This document shows, in pieces, positions 36,102-44,931 of a stretch of 64,000 bases of DNA. The notes under the pieces were generated by a model. That model made no database searches, was not told where the DNA came from, and worked only from the letters and a program-made list of their open reading frames with translations. This stretch comes from Candidatus Bathyarchaeota archaeon. GTDB taxonomy: Archaea > Thermoproteota > Bathyarchaeia > Bathyarchaeales > SOJC01. The position numbers were made by a program, and so were the translations under genes. Within the stretch, counting starts at the first letter, position 1; each line of letters begins with the position of its first letter. The stretch covers positions 1-64,000 of the forward strand of contig JAGLZW010000002.1 of the NCBI GenBank assembly GCA_023131225.1. The letters run 5' to 3'.

Positions 36102-36391
36102 CTAACATGCCTAGTCCAGATTAAAAGACCATGTGTTATGTCGTAGATTTCTATGTTTCCATAGCTCGAGGTTTCCGGCGAAACGTGGTCTATATGGTCC
36201 TCCAACACTACTAGGGGGTGTAACGACCTTCCCTTAACGAATCCGATAACGTCGCCGATTTCATCTATGTAGACCTTGCCTAAGCCAAACTCGTTCAAGA
36301 GATCCCTAATAAAGAAGGCTATTTCTTTCTCCTCTCCAGATAAGCCAGGGAGCTGAATAAATCTTCGGGTGTAGTGGATTACGTCTTTCAC
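36098..36391 (-). pseudogene. N-terminal fragment of an M20 metallopeptidase (YgeY-like)
   Basis: About 75 residues match the start of an M20-family amidohydrolase: YTRRFIQLPGLSGEEKEIAF, then YIDEIGDVIG and LVVLEDHIDHVSP, the last holding the first metal His-x-Asp. After that the sequence diverges and stops within 25 codons, so four-fifths of the enzyme is missing. It resembles YgeY-type peptidases that occur with carbamoyltransferases and carbamate kinase in bacteria, which is notable since such genes follow at 37052-43694. Confidence 0.65.
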
Positions 36392-36529
36392 GATGGTTAC
36401 CTCCGAAAAGTGTTCTTACTCCCCAGCAATTTACCTTCCAGTTTCCATATTTTAGCCTTGTTAGCATGAAACATTCCAATTAAAAGAAAAGCTCTTGGAA
36501 TGTCTATTGGAGCGCGTGTTAGTTTCATA

Positions 36530-36962
36530 TCGTTTTAAGAAGGCTCGCGGAGATCAAGGCCAGAAAAGAGAATATGGCCATCACGAAGAAGCTCGGAAAC
36601 TCGGGGAAAACGTCTCTCGCTTAGCTCGTTAAAAGGGGTCCCAGTAAAACTTCTATGTTGTTGAATGTGAGCAGGACCCCAAAACCCAGTCCCGCTCTTT
36701 TTGGGGCGAGTATCTGCGACGGCAAGGAAAAGAGATTGAAGGTTAGAAATGACGCCGCAATGGCAAGCGAGAGCACCAGCAAAAGCAAAAGGGGCAGAGA
36801 CAGATAGGGGATGAACAAGAGGGAGACGGCTATCCCAACAGAAGAAGTCACAATAAAAACTTTTGCAGCGTGCCTGGAAGATATATCAAACCTGACCAAA
36901 GCCATGAAATGTACATAATGCGCACGCATCAGCCAGAGGGAGCAGGATACGCTCCTAAGCAA
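36530..36962 (-). pseudogene. Remnant of an MFS transporter, C-terminal half
   Basis: From about 36940 down to 36530 the minus strand codes for C-terminal membrane helices of a major facilitator protein: RHAAKVFIVTSSVGIAVSLL, LVLSLAIAASFLTFNLFSLP, and LAPKRAGLGFGVLLTFNNIE. A stop or frame break comes near 36620, and the last helix (FPSFFVMAIFSFLALISASL) resumes in another frame before a TGA at about 36532. The N-terminal half is absent. The fragment is probably a relic. Confidence 0.6.
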
Positions 36963-37051
36963 GAGATTAGCGCGTGTTTTTCATAACAAAAAAGGGAAAG
37001 ACGATAATCTTGTCTCTTTCATATAGAGTATCCATGAACCGCGCACATGCA

Positions 37052-38104
37052 CTACATAATTGCTGCCATTATCGCTTTCTGGGCGTGCAGTCTATTACCT
37101 GCTTCGTCGAAGGCAACGCTTTGGGGTCCATCGATTACTTCGTCCGTTACTTCCATCCCTCTGTCCGCTGGAAGGCAGTGCATGTAGATGGCTTTTTGAG
37201 TTAAGTCCATTTTTTCCTGATCGCATATCCAGCCTTTATTCTTTTTTGCAAATTCCAGAGCTAGTTGTTTGTCAGGTTGCTTCGGGCCACCCCATGGACC
37301 AGGAAGAGCAGCTCTGGCAGTCCAGCTTTTGGGATAAACAACATGTGCGCCCTCAAAGGCTTCCTCCATGTTGTCAGCTTCTTCGAAGCTGCCACCGTAT
37401 CGGTCTGCGTTTTCCTTGCTCCACTCTATTATTTTGTCATCTAATTCAAAACCTTTGGGTCGAACGAATGTTACATCCATACCCATTTTTGTGGCTATAA
37501 GAACGCAACTTTGGGGCACTGCGAGAGGCTTCAGACCCTCGCTGAAAGCCCAAGACATGACAAATTTCTTTCCTTGAAATTTGCCAATATGCTCGTCAAT
37601 GGTCTGGATGTCAGCCATTTCTTGGCATGGGTGATAAACGTCATCCTCCATGTTGATGACTGGAATATTAGCCCATTTTGCGAACTCTTCGTTAGTGCGA
37701 TGGCCACGCCCATAAAGCCACTTGGCAGCATCGCCGTAAATCCTTATGGCAATCGCGTCTCCCATTTCGTCGAGGACTCGTGCAACATCGGCAATCCGTT
37801 CCGTTTTGTAAGCTTCTTCGTCTTCAGGCAGTGTAGGAATATAGATGTCTTGCGGAGAAAGGAAATGAGCGTGACCTCCTAGTTGTGTCATACCGGCTTC
37901 AAAACTGTTTCGAGTTCGGAGAGATCGGTTGAAAAAGATCATGAAAAGCGTTCGATCTGGAAGAATTCCGGCGGTGGACTTTCGTGCTTTGTAATTCTGC
38001 TTCAACTCCCTCGCGGCTGAAATGAGAAGTTTTAGATCTTCTTGGCTCCATGACTGGGTCTCAAGCCAATCTCTTCCCTTGAAAGATCCAATATATGATT
38101 TCAT
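37052..38104 (-). CDS. Carbamoyltransferase, N-acetylornithine/ornithine type
   Basis: A 350-residue aspartate/ornithine carbamoyltransferase superfamily protein. Carbamoyl-phosphate loop FNRSLRTRNSFEAGM (SLRTR where most have STRTR), then the HPCQEMADIQTI block and the substrate-side MHCLPADRGMEVTDEVIDG. The sequence resembles N-acetylornithine carbamoyltransferases in GGHAHFL and NRLHAQKAIMAAI, but catabolic or YgeW-like roles are possible. It stands alone on the minus strand, divergent from a PLP enzyme and near a carbamate kinase, which fits carbamoyl-phosphate production with ATP gain. Confidence 0.82.
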   Translation of the reverse strand: MKSYIGSFKGRDWLETQSWSQEDLKLLISAARELKQNYKARKSTAGILPDRTLFMIFFNRSLRTRNSFEAGMTQLGGHAHFLSPQDIYIPTLPEDEEAYKTERIADVARVLDEMGDAIAIRIYGDAAKWLYGRGHRTNEEFAKWANIPVINMEDDVYHPCQEMADIQTIDEHIGKFQGKKFVMSWAFSEGLKPLAVPQSCVLIATKMGMDVTFVRPKGFELDDKIIEWSKENADRYGGSFEEADNMEEAFEGAHVVYPKSWTARAALPGPWGGPKQPDKQLALEFAKKNKGWICDQEKMDLTQKAIYMHCLPADRGMEVTDEVIDGPQSVAFDEAGNRLHAQKAIMAAIM

Positions 38105-38318
38105 TTTGATTCACCTTGGATTCAGAGAAACAGCAGGTAGATTTAAAAGTTTTATCTTTTCAGAATGCGCGCTTCAAATGTCCTTAGGATTGAGCTATGA
38201 TGAGCGAGCGACTAACAAGCGAGCTTCCTGAACATTCCCAAACGCACACTAATCAGAGATAACTATTTAAAGACGTCAGGATGTGTAAAAGCAACTTCGA
38301 ACGGATGAGGGTACATAA

Positions 38319-39785
38319 TTGATAGACCTCACAGTTAATGGAGATCAGCTCAGGAGAACAGTGCAAAGATGTAGAGACAGAAACATAGTGATTCCTACAT
38401 TTGCTCAGCTGAAGAATCCCAGAACCGTGTCAAATCGAATCAAGGAACAGCTTAAGGATATTGGGCTTTGGGATGTCGTTCCTCAGAACTTGTTCAGAAT
38501 CACTTGGAAGAACGAGCCCATACCCAAAGGTGGTCTTTTTAAATCCATGCCTAACTATATAGAGTTACCGCCGGAACTTACCGGCGTTGAAGCACGTATA
38601 ATCGCCCTGATAGGGAAGTGGTTTCCGACAGGATCACACAAAGTAGGTGCGACTTTTGGTTGCCTAGTTCCTCCACTTGTCACTGGTCAGTTTGATCCTA
38701 CAAGACACAAAGCAGTCTGGCCCAGTACTGGAAATTACTGCAGAGGAGGTGCCTACGATGCGGCACTTCTCGGTTGCGATAGCATTGCGATTCTTCCTGA
38801 GCAAATGTCTCAGGAACGTTTCGAATGGCTAAGGACTGTGGCTGGTGAAATAATTGCTACATCCGGAAGCGAGAGCAATGTGAAGGAGATCTATGACAAG
38901 GTGTGGGAACTTAAGAGATCTCGAAAAGACATATTCGTGTTCAATCAGTTTAGCGAGTTCGGCAATTACCTATTCCACTACGACGTCACAGGACACGCGA
39001 TAGAGGAGGTTCTCAAAAAAGAGCTTGGAAGAGGCCAATTTCGAGGGATCTGCCTTACGACGGGATCAGCAGGCACAATTGCATGCGGTGACTACCTGAA
39101 GCAGAAATATCCAACTTCAAAAATCGCTGCTGGCGAAGCTCTTCAGTGTCCGACACTACTGCTCAATGGATATGGGGTTCATAGAATCGAAGGCATCGGA
39201 GACAAGCATGTTCCCTGGATTCACAATGTAAGAAACACCGATGTAGCTATTGGAATTGATGACAATGACGCGATCAATTTGATGCGGTTGTTCAATGATC
39301 CAGCAGGACATAGGTATCTAACAAACGAGGCCGGCGTTCCCGATGAGCTTGTTTCTAAGCTCAACCTACTTGGCATTTCCAGCATAGCCAATGTGCTCAT
39401 GTCAATCAAGTTCGCAAAATACTACGAACTTACGCACAAAGATACTCTAGTGACACTGTTCACAGACTCAATGGAGCTGTATCAGTCCCGGCTACGAGAA
39501 GCGCAGGAACGAAACGGCGAATACAGTAAGAAAGATGCAATCAGGGATTTCCACAGAAATTTAATGGCCATAAAGACTGATTCGATGATGGAACTTGCTC
39601 ATTATGACCGGAAGCGAATACATCACCTCAAGTACTTCACATGGATCGAACAGCAAATGTTCAATTTCAATGAACTAAACCGCCAATGGTATGACTATGA
39701 GTCGTATTGGAGTGAAATTCAGAAACTGACACCTAGAATAGATGAACTGATTGTGCAGTTCAATGAGAAAGTCGGTCTGCTATGA
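38319..39785 (+). CDS. Fold-type II PLP-dependent enzyme
   Basis: A 488-residue member of the tryptophan synthase beta/cysteine synthase superfamily. The cofactor lysine is Lys108 in PTGSHKVGATFGC; a phosphate-binding Gly-rich loop appears as TTGSAGTIACGDYL. The N-terminal 90 and C-terminal 130 residues are family-specific extensions. Substrate is unknown: lyases such as diaminopropionate ammonia-lyase, cysteine synthase or threonine-synthase-like enzymes share the fold. It starts with TTG, preceded at eight bases by GATGAGGG. Carbamoyltransferase and threonine-synthase-like neighbours suggest amino-acid breakdown. Confidence 0.7.
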   Translation: MIDLTVNGDQLRRTVQRCRDRNIVIPTFAQLKNPRTVSNRIKEQLKDIGLWDVVPQNLFRITWKNEPIPKGGLFKSMPNYIELPPELTGVEARIIALIGKWFPTGSHKVGATFGCLVPPLVTGQFDPTRHKAVWPSTGNYCRGGAYDAALLGCDSIAILPEQMSQERFEWLRTVAGEIIATSGSESNVKEIYDKVWELKRSRKDIFVFNQFSEFGNYLFHYDVTGHAIEEVLKKELGRGQFRGICLTTGSAGTIACGDYLKQKYPTSKIAAGEALQCPTLLLNGYGVHRIEGIGDKHVPWIHNVRNTDVAIGIDDNDAINLMRLFNDPAGHRYLTNEAGVPDELVSKLNLLGISSIANVLMSIKFAKYYELTHKDTLVTLFTDSMELYQSRLREAQERNGEYSKKDAIRDFHRNLMAIKTDSMMELAHYDRKRIHHLKYFTWIEQQMFNFNELNRQWYDYESYWSEIQKLTPRIDELIVQFNEKVGLL

Positions 39786-40201
39786 AATGGTTAAGAGAAA
39801 GTGACTGATCCCTATAGCCTTTCGCTAAAAGGCTGAAGTGCACTCGATGCACAAGCAGAGTGTTCGCTGAAGCAAGAACCCCTCTTGTGGGCTAGAAATG
39901 AAACTGGAAGGTTGGGCATCTGTTGCCGCTCAAGTGTACAATCAGTCTACTGATAAAGAGTCATCATCACGTCCAATTCCTGGCGTTCCAGCGTCCATTT
40001 TGGACTCGTAGATATGTTTTTAAGTTATCTTCAGAAATACCGTGATGTACAGACTTGAGTCGACTTCCGAAGCGTGGTGCACAAAGTCGATGATTAGCAG
40101 TGGCCGCTTACGGTGGAAGAGATTGGTGTTGTGAAAAGCTTCCGTGCGCGCGTGGCAAGTAGGAACACCCTGTGAGAAACAGCTGAAAGGTTGGTGTTGT
40201 G
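39786..40201. other. Intergenic region with a possible leader peptide before the threonine-synthase-like gene
   Basis: About 415 bases. The 12-base sequence TTGGTGTTGTGA occurs twice, at 40123-40134 and 40191-40202, each just before a start codon. The first copy introduces a 14-codon open frame (GTG 40131 to TGA 40175, MKSFRARVASRNTL), the second the main gene. A GC-alternating tract GCGCGCG lies inside the short frame at 40146-40152. The left part shows nothing clear. Confidence 0.4.
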
Positions 40202-41455
40202 ATGTCTTTCGTTACAAAAATGCGATGTGCTCGCTGTGGGCGAGAGTATTCTGTTGATGAAAAGGTTTGCATGTGTTTAAATAAGGATAGGGGTCGTCTT
40301 GACCTTTCCTACGATTACTCCGCCCTAACTGAAAAGGTCAGCAAGGAAATCCTGTCAAGAAGAGCTCCTGGCGTTTGGAAATATCACGAGTTTCTTCCTG
40401 TTCGTCACAAGAAGAATATTGTTGACCTAGAAGCTGGCGGAACACCTCTTATTAGATCAATCAATCTTGCTGAGAAGATTGGATTGAGGAATCTATACTT
40501 GAAGGATGAAACTCGCAGCCCTACTGGATCATTCAAAGATCGTTCTATGACCGTTGGAGTATCAAAAGCCGTGGAATTCGGAGCCACTACGACAGCAACA
40601 GCTTCGAGTGGAAACGCGGCTGCAGCATTGGCTGCCCACTCTGCAAAAGCAAGGCTCACATGTTATGCATTCGTCCTTGAATCAGCTCCTGAGGTCAAAT
40701 TAGCTCAAATTCGTCTATATGGAGCAAACGTCGTGCGAGTGAAAGCGGAAGAAGAGGGCAAGGACCCAACGGTGCAAATGCTTTCGATGGTTGTTGAAAA
40801 ATATGGATGGTACCCGTGTCCCAGTTTCGGGCCTTTCAATCCATATCAGGTTGAGGGCCCCAAAACAATGGCCTACGAAATTGTCGAGCAATTGAATTGG
40901 AGTGCCCCAGACTGGGTTATCGTGCCCACTGGTTCAGGCTGTCTCCTTGCTGGCGTCTGGAAGGGTTTCAAGGATTTCCGTAGTCTCGATTTCTCTCACT
41001 CTTCACCGAGGTTAGTCGCTGTCCAACCTGAAGGGTGCGCCCCACTGGTAAGAGCTTTCAGGCAAAACAAGTCGTCTTTCGAAATAGAGCCTTGGGGTCG
41101 CCCTACAACGATTGCCGGAGGGCTTTCGGATGTTTTTCCCTGGGACGGAGATGCAGCTTTGACTGCTACTAGGGAAACGGATGGAAGTGTTGAGGCGGTT
41201 TCCGATAAGGAGATACTTGAGGCACAAAAGCTCCTGGCCTCAACTGAAGGCATATTTGCTGAACCGACAGGCGTAGCCTCTCTTGCGGGCCTTATCAAAC
41301 TCGTCAGGGAAGGAGTTGTCAAGAGAGACGAAAGCATCGTTGTCTTGATTACTGGAAATGGATTGAAGGACCCGGACACAGCGGCCGGTCAATTCAAGCA
41401 GTTCCCAACAATAAGCCCTAATCTTGAGCTATTTGAAGCTTCAGTTCAAGTCTAG
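40202..41455 (+). CDS. thrC: Threonine synthase-like PLP enzyme
   Basis: A 417-residue enzyme of the threonine synthase family. An N-terminal zinc-ribbon-like part (CARCGREY, CMCLN) is typical of archaeal ThrC; the cofactor lysine is in SPTGSFKDRSM, followed by TASSGNAAAALAAHSA and the Gly loop VPTGSGCLLAGVW. It should convert phosphohomoserine to threonine, but other activities of the family (threonine dehydratase-like, diaminopropionate lyase-like) cannot be ruled out in this catabolic neighbourhood. I use ATG 40202; a GTG one codon earlier is also possible. Confidence 0.82.
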   Translation: MSFVTKMRCARCGREYSVDEKVCMCLNKDRGRLDLSYDYSALTEKVSKEILSRRAPGVWKYHEFLPVRHKKNIVDLEAGGTPLIRSINLAEKIGLRNLYLKDETRSPTGSFKDRSMTVGVSKAVEFGATTTATASSGNAAAALAAHSAKARLTCYAFVLESAPEVKLAQIRLYGANVVRVKAEEEGKDPTVQMLSMVVEKYGWYPCPSFGPFNPYQVEGPKTMAYEIVEQLNWSAPDWVIVPTGSGCLLAGVWKGFKDFRSLDFSHSSPRLVAVQPEGCAPLVRAFRQNKSSFEIEPWGRPTTIAGGLSDVFPWDGDAALTATRETDGSVEAVSDKEILEAQKLLASTEGIFAEPTGVASLAGLIKLVREGVVKRDESIVVLITGNGLKDPDTAAGQFKQFPTISPNLELFEASVQV

Positions 41456-41598
41456 CCTTGGTGCGCCTATGTTTGGGAACGAGTTGATCACCTGAATGCC
41501 TTGCCTCTGGATCCGGATTGAACCTTCCGAACTGTATCACTAAAATCAACAGTGAGGGATTTTAGTATCCTGCCAAGCTATTAAATGGTGATCGCCAT

Positions 41599-42624
41599 AT
41601 GGACCTGTATGGAAGGGATCTGATTACAACCCAAGATTGGAGCATTGACGAATTAATAGCGACAATGAAGCTTGCTGAAAAGCTTAAGGATATAAGAAGG
41701 AAAGGGAAACTTCCGCCCAAAGTTCTTGAGAGAAAGAATTTCTTCATGGTGTTTTGGGCTCCTTCGACTAGGACAAGAGGGGCGTTTGAGGCTGGGATGA
41801 GTCTTCTCGGTGGACATGCCCCATACATTGATGCAATGACCTCTAGGCTTAGGACCGAAGAAGCCTTAAAAGACGTCATCCAAATATATGAAATATATGG
41901 AGATGGAATTGGAGTAAGAGTATTAAACGAAGCCATCGACTTCATTTATGGCAAGGGACGAAGAATTGTTGAACAGTTTGCCAAAATTGCAAAAGTCCCA
42001 GTAATCAATATGGCTTGCTGTACATATCATCCAACTCAAGCCATGGGGGACATTATGACTGTGAATAACAAAATAGGAAGCCTCAGAGGGAAGAAGTATG
42101 CCATAATGTGGGCTTACTCCAGCAAGCTGCGGGGAAGGTGCAGTATACAGGAAGAGGTGCTCATCGCAACGAGATTTGGCATGGATGTAGTACTTGCTTA
42201 CCCGCCAAGATTTGATATTGATCCGAAAATCGTTGAAATGGCAAAGAAGAACGCCAAAGACAGTGGTGGCAGCTTTCAGACAAGTCACAATTTCAAACAA
42301 GCGCTCAATACCGCAAACGTCGTTTTCCCTAGAAGCTGGGTTACTTCCGAACTAAGTGAAGTCGGCGCGACTGCTTTCGGCACGGACAACGAGATAATGA
42401 TTCACAACAAGTATAAGAATTGGAGGTTGGAGCAGAGTCATGTTAATGATCTAATGGGCAAGTCGGCAATTGCTACACATGTTCTTCCAGTCTTTAGAGG
42501 TGAGGAAGTGACCGACGAGGTCATAGATGGACCTAATTCGGTGATATACGAACAGGCGGAGGACAATTTCTATGCAAAGATGGCGGTCCTTTCTCTGACC
42601 ATGTCCAAGGAAGCGATGCTCTGA
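41599..42624 (+). CDS. Carbamoyltransferase of unknown specificity
   Basis: A 341-residue carbamoyltransferase superfamily protein, second in the window. The carbamoyl-phosphate loop is canonical (APSTRTRGAFEAGM), and HPTQAMGDIMTV replaces HPCQ. The HCLP motif of ornithine-type enzymes is HVLPVFRGEEVTDEVIDG here, so the substrate-side cysteine is missing. It resembles the first copy in overall design but differs in specificity residues. Co-directional with ThrC-like and carbamate kinase genes. A role in breakdown of a carbamoylated amine or ureide is inferred from context only. Confidence 0.75.
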   Translation: MDLYGRDLITTQDWSIDELIATMKLAEKLKDIRRKGKLPPKVLERKNFFMVFWAPSTRTRGAFEAGMSLLGGHAPYIDAMTSRLRTEEALKDVIQIYEIYGDGIGVRVLNEAIDFIYGKGRRIVEQFAKIAKVPVINMACCTYHPTQAMGDIMTVNNKIGSLRGKKYAIMWAYSSKLRGRCSIQEEVLIATRFGMDVVLAYPPRFDIDPKIVEMAKKNAKDSGGSFQTSHNFKQALNTANVVFPRSWVTSELSEVGATAFGTDNEIMIHNKYKNWRLEQSHVNDLMGKSAIATHVLPVFRGEEVTDEVIDGPNSVIYEQAEDNFYAKMAVLSLTMSKEAML

Positions 42625-42755
42625 CCTCTATTCATTTCGGTACATAACGAAAGAGATCTGATGGATCAGAAGTCTTGTCATAGGTTGAAAGCTATTTGTT
42701 TTTATACTACAATGCTTTTCCATTAAGTCATTTCTAATTCACAGAGGTAAGAACT

Positions 42756-43694
42756 ATGCGAAAAACAGCGGTTGTTGCCATTGGCGGCAACTCCCTAATT
42801 AGAGATAAAGGCCATCAGACCGTTCCCGATCAGTTTGAGACCACTCGTGAGAACTGTAAATATATTTCTAGCATGATAGAACATGGTTGGAACGTGGTCA
42901 TAACCCACGGCAACGGACCCCAAGTGGGTTTCATTCTGTTGCGTTCGGATTTGGCAAGTCACGTTTTGCATACTGTACCACTCGATTCCTGTGGGGCTGA
43001 CACTCAGGGAGCTCTCGGTTACATGATTCAACAGTGTTTATACAACGAGTTTGAGAAGCGAAACATCGAAAAGCAGGCAGTTACAGTGATAACTCAGGTG
43101 TTGGTGGACAGTAACGATCCGTCCTTTCAGAATCCCACAAAGCCAATAGGGTCCTTTCTTGATAAAGAAAAAGCAAGAAAGTTCCGAGATGAACTTGGAT
43201 GGAATGTGACGGAAGATGCTGGACGAGGCTGGAGACGTGTAGTGCCCTCACCGAGACCTTTGCGTATCATTGAAATTAATGCTATAAAAGCTCTTGTTAG
43301 CCGAGGTTTTGTAGTAACAGCTGTGGGCGGCGGAGGAATTCCAGTAATTGAAAAAGACGGACGATTGGTGGGAGTTGAGGCAGTTATTGACAAGGACTAT
43401 GCCTCAGCTCTCCTTGCTATTGATATGAAGGTTGATCTTTTCGTAATATCCACAGACGTTGAGAAAGTGGCTTTAAATTTTGGCAAGCCCAATCAAGAAC
43501 TGCTGGATAGAATGACTTTAGCTGAAGCAAAGAAGTATTATAAAGAGGGGCACTTTCCAAAAGGAAGCATGGGCCCAAAAATCGAAGCCATCATCAACTT
43601 CCTCGAGAGTGGAGGTACAAAAGCTCTCATAACGAACTCCGAGAATATTGAACGCGCATTGCTTGGAAAGACTGGAACGTTGATTGTACCTTAG
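42756..43694 (+). CDS. arcC: Carbamate kinase
   Basis: A 312-residue enzyme of the carbamate kinase family, which makes ATP from carbamoyl phosphate and ADP. Recognised from AIGGNSLI, THGNGPQVGFILLRSD, AVGGGGIPVIEKDGRL (family VVAxGGGGxPV), DKDYASALLA and FPKGSMGPKIEAII. A good promoter is visible: TTTTTATACTAC near 42699-42710 and GAGGT before the ATG. With the carbamoyltransferases it forms the ATP-yielding end of a catabolic route, as in arginine deiminase or ureide fermentation. Confidence 0.93.
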   Translation: MRKTAVVAIGGNSLIRDKGHQTVPDQFETTRENCKYISSMIEHGWNVVITHGNGPQVGFILLRSDLASHVLHTVPLDSCGADTQGALGYMIQQCLYNEFEKRNIEKQAVTVITQVLVDSNDPSFQNPTKPIGSFLDKEKARKFRDELGWNVTEDAGRGWRRVVPSPRPLRIIEINAIKALVSRGFVVTAVGGGGIPVIEKDGRLVGVEAVIDKDYASALLAIDMKVDLFVISTDVEKVALNFGKPNQELLDRMTLAEAKKYYKEGHFPKGSMGPKIEAIINFLESGGTKALITNSENIERALLGKTGTLIVP

Positions 43695-43717
43695 ACAAGT
43701 TATGCATGCATCATTTT

Positions 43718-43799
43718 GAAAAGTCCACCCACGCGTTAACTATGAGGTTGGTATCCACTCGCCACACCGAGTGCATCCCCACGGGCCCGCCACTTTTCA
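43718..43799 (+). other. Inverted-repeat element between carbamate kinase and E1 genes
   Basis: Arms TGAAAAGT (43718-43725) and ACTTTTCA (43792-43799) are perfect 8-bp complements. Between them CACTCG (43756-43761) and CGAGTG (43768-43773) form a 6-bp hairpin with a six-base loop. It is GC-rich and lies in a gap without a gene, ahead of the probable promoter of the next operon. It may be a 3' element of the kinase transcript or a small RNA. Confidence 0.3.
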
Positions 43800-43875
43800 G
43801 GTGCAAATCATTACATCTGTGAATGTGCAGGTTTTTCTAGCGATCAAATGAGTAATAATGCGTCAAGTTGATCAA

Positions 43876-43884
43876 ACTATACTC
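43876..43884 (+). promoter_or_regulatory. TATA box of the 2-oxoacid dehydrogenase operon
   Basis: ACTATACTC lies about 70 bases before the preferred E1alpha start. Its position makes a start at the upstream TTG (43868) unlikely, since that codon would not be transcribed. Confidence 0.4.
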
Positions 43885-43948
43885 TACGAGAATACGTAAC
43901 AGTTATACTTCTGGAAGGGTATTGATAACCGCAAAAGTTGATGAAGAG

Positions 43949-44911
43949 ATGCAGTTGCCTTTAAGCAAGGAAAAAATGATTGAACTGTACAAAGTAATGT
44001 TGAGAATCAGACGTTTCGAAGAAAAAGTAAGTGAACTGTTCGCTAAAGGTTTGCTTCCTGGGTTTGTTCACCTTTACATTGGACAGGAAGCAGTTGCCGC
44101 TGGAGTGTGCACAAATTTAAGGAAAGACGATTACGTATTAAGCACACACCGTGGACATGGACACTGCATCGCAAAAGGTGCAGACTTGAAAAGGATGATG
44201 GCAGAGCTTTTTGGCAAAAAAACTGGTTATTGCAAAGGGAAAGGTGGTTCTATGCACATTGCAGATTATAGTTCAGGTATATTGGGCGCAAATGCGATAG
44301 TGGGTGCGAGTATACCTATTGCCACCGGTGCAGCCTTTGCGGCTAAATCAAGAGAAACTGATCAAGTGTCAGTTGCTTTCTTTGGTGATGGAGCATCCAA
44401 TACAGGGGCTTTTCATGAAGGAATTAACATCGCTGCATTATGGAAACTTCCTGTAATATTTGTCTGTGAAAACAATTTGTATGCAATTTCTACTCGTGCT
44501 TCAAAATCCATACCGATAGATAACATATCGGACAGAGCTTCTTCCTATGGTATACCGGGTGTCATCGTGGATGGGATGGATGTAGTTGCAGTTTTCAAGG
44601 CGGCTCATGAAGCCGTGGAAAGAGCAAGAAGAGGAGAAGGCCCGACATTGATGGAGTGTAAAACGTACAGGTTTTGCGGATCATTCGAGGGTGATTCACA
44701 GCACTATAAAACAAAAAATGAGATGGAAGAGTGGGAGAAAAAGAACCCGCTCAATCTTAAAGAAACACTCATCGAGATAGGTGTTTTGACAGAGGCAGAG
44801 GTCGAGGACATTGAACAAGAAATTAGATTGGCTATTGAAGAGGCAGTTAGGTATGCGGAAGAAAGCCCATATCCAGAACCCGAGGAAGTGACTAAGGATT
44901 TATTCGCCTAG
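43949..44911 (+). CDS. 2-oxoacid dehydrogenase E1 component, alpha subunit (pyruvate/acetoin type)
   Basis: A thiamine-diphosphate decarboxylase subunit of about 320 residues. The cofactor motif starts with GDGASNTGAFHEGIN and ends with CENN, the standard spacing. HRGHGHCIAKG, KGGSMHIAD and GANAIVGASIPIATGAA are conserved family blocks. I prefer the ATG at 43949; a TTG at 43922 with GGAAGG before it is an alternative. The subunit forms a complex with the beta subunit (next gene) and E2. Acetoin, pyruvate and branched-chain 2-oxoacids are all possible substrates. Confidence 0.88.
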   Translation: MQLPLSKEKMIELYKVMLRIRRFEEKVSELFAKGLLPGFVHLYIGQEAVAAGVCTNLRKDDYVLSTHRGHGHCIAKGADLKRMMAELFGKKTGYCKGKGGSMHIADYSSGILGANAIVGASIPIATGAAFAAKSRETDQVSVAFFGDGASNTGAFHEGINIAALWKLPVIFVCENNLYAISTRASKSIPIDNISDRASSYGIPGVIVDGMDVVAVFKAAHEAVERARRGEGPTLMECKTYRFCGSFEGDSQHYKTKNEMEEWEKKNPLNLKETLIEIGVLTEAEVEDIEQEIRLAIEEAVRYAEESPYPEPEEVTKDLFA

Positions 44912-44931
44912 GTTAATGAGGCAATTTGAAC

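Noticed and set aside
37060-37882. Long plus-strand frames opposite the carbamoyltransferase
   Set aside because: They are shadows of the minus-strand gene, whose motifs are clear.
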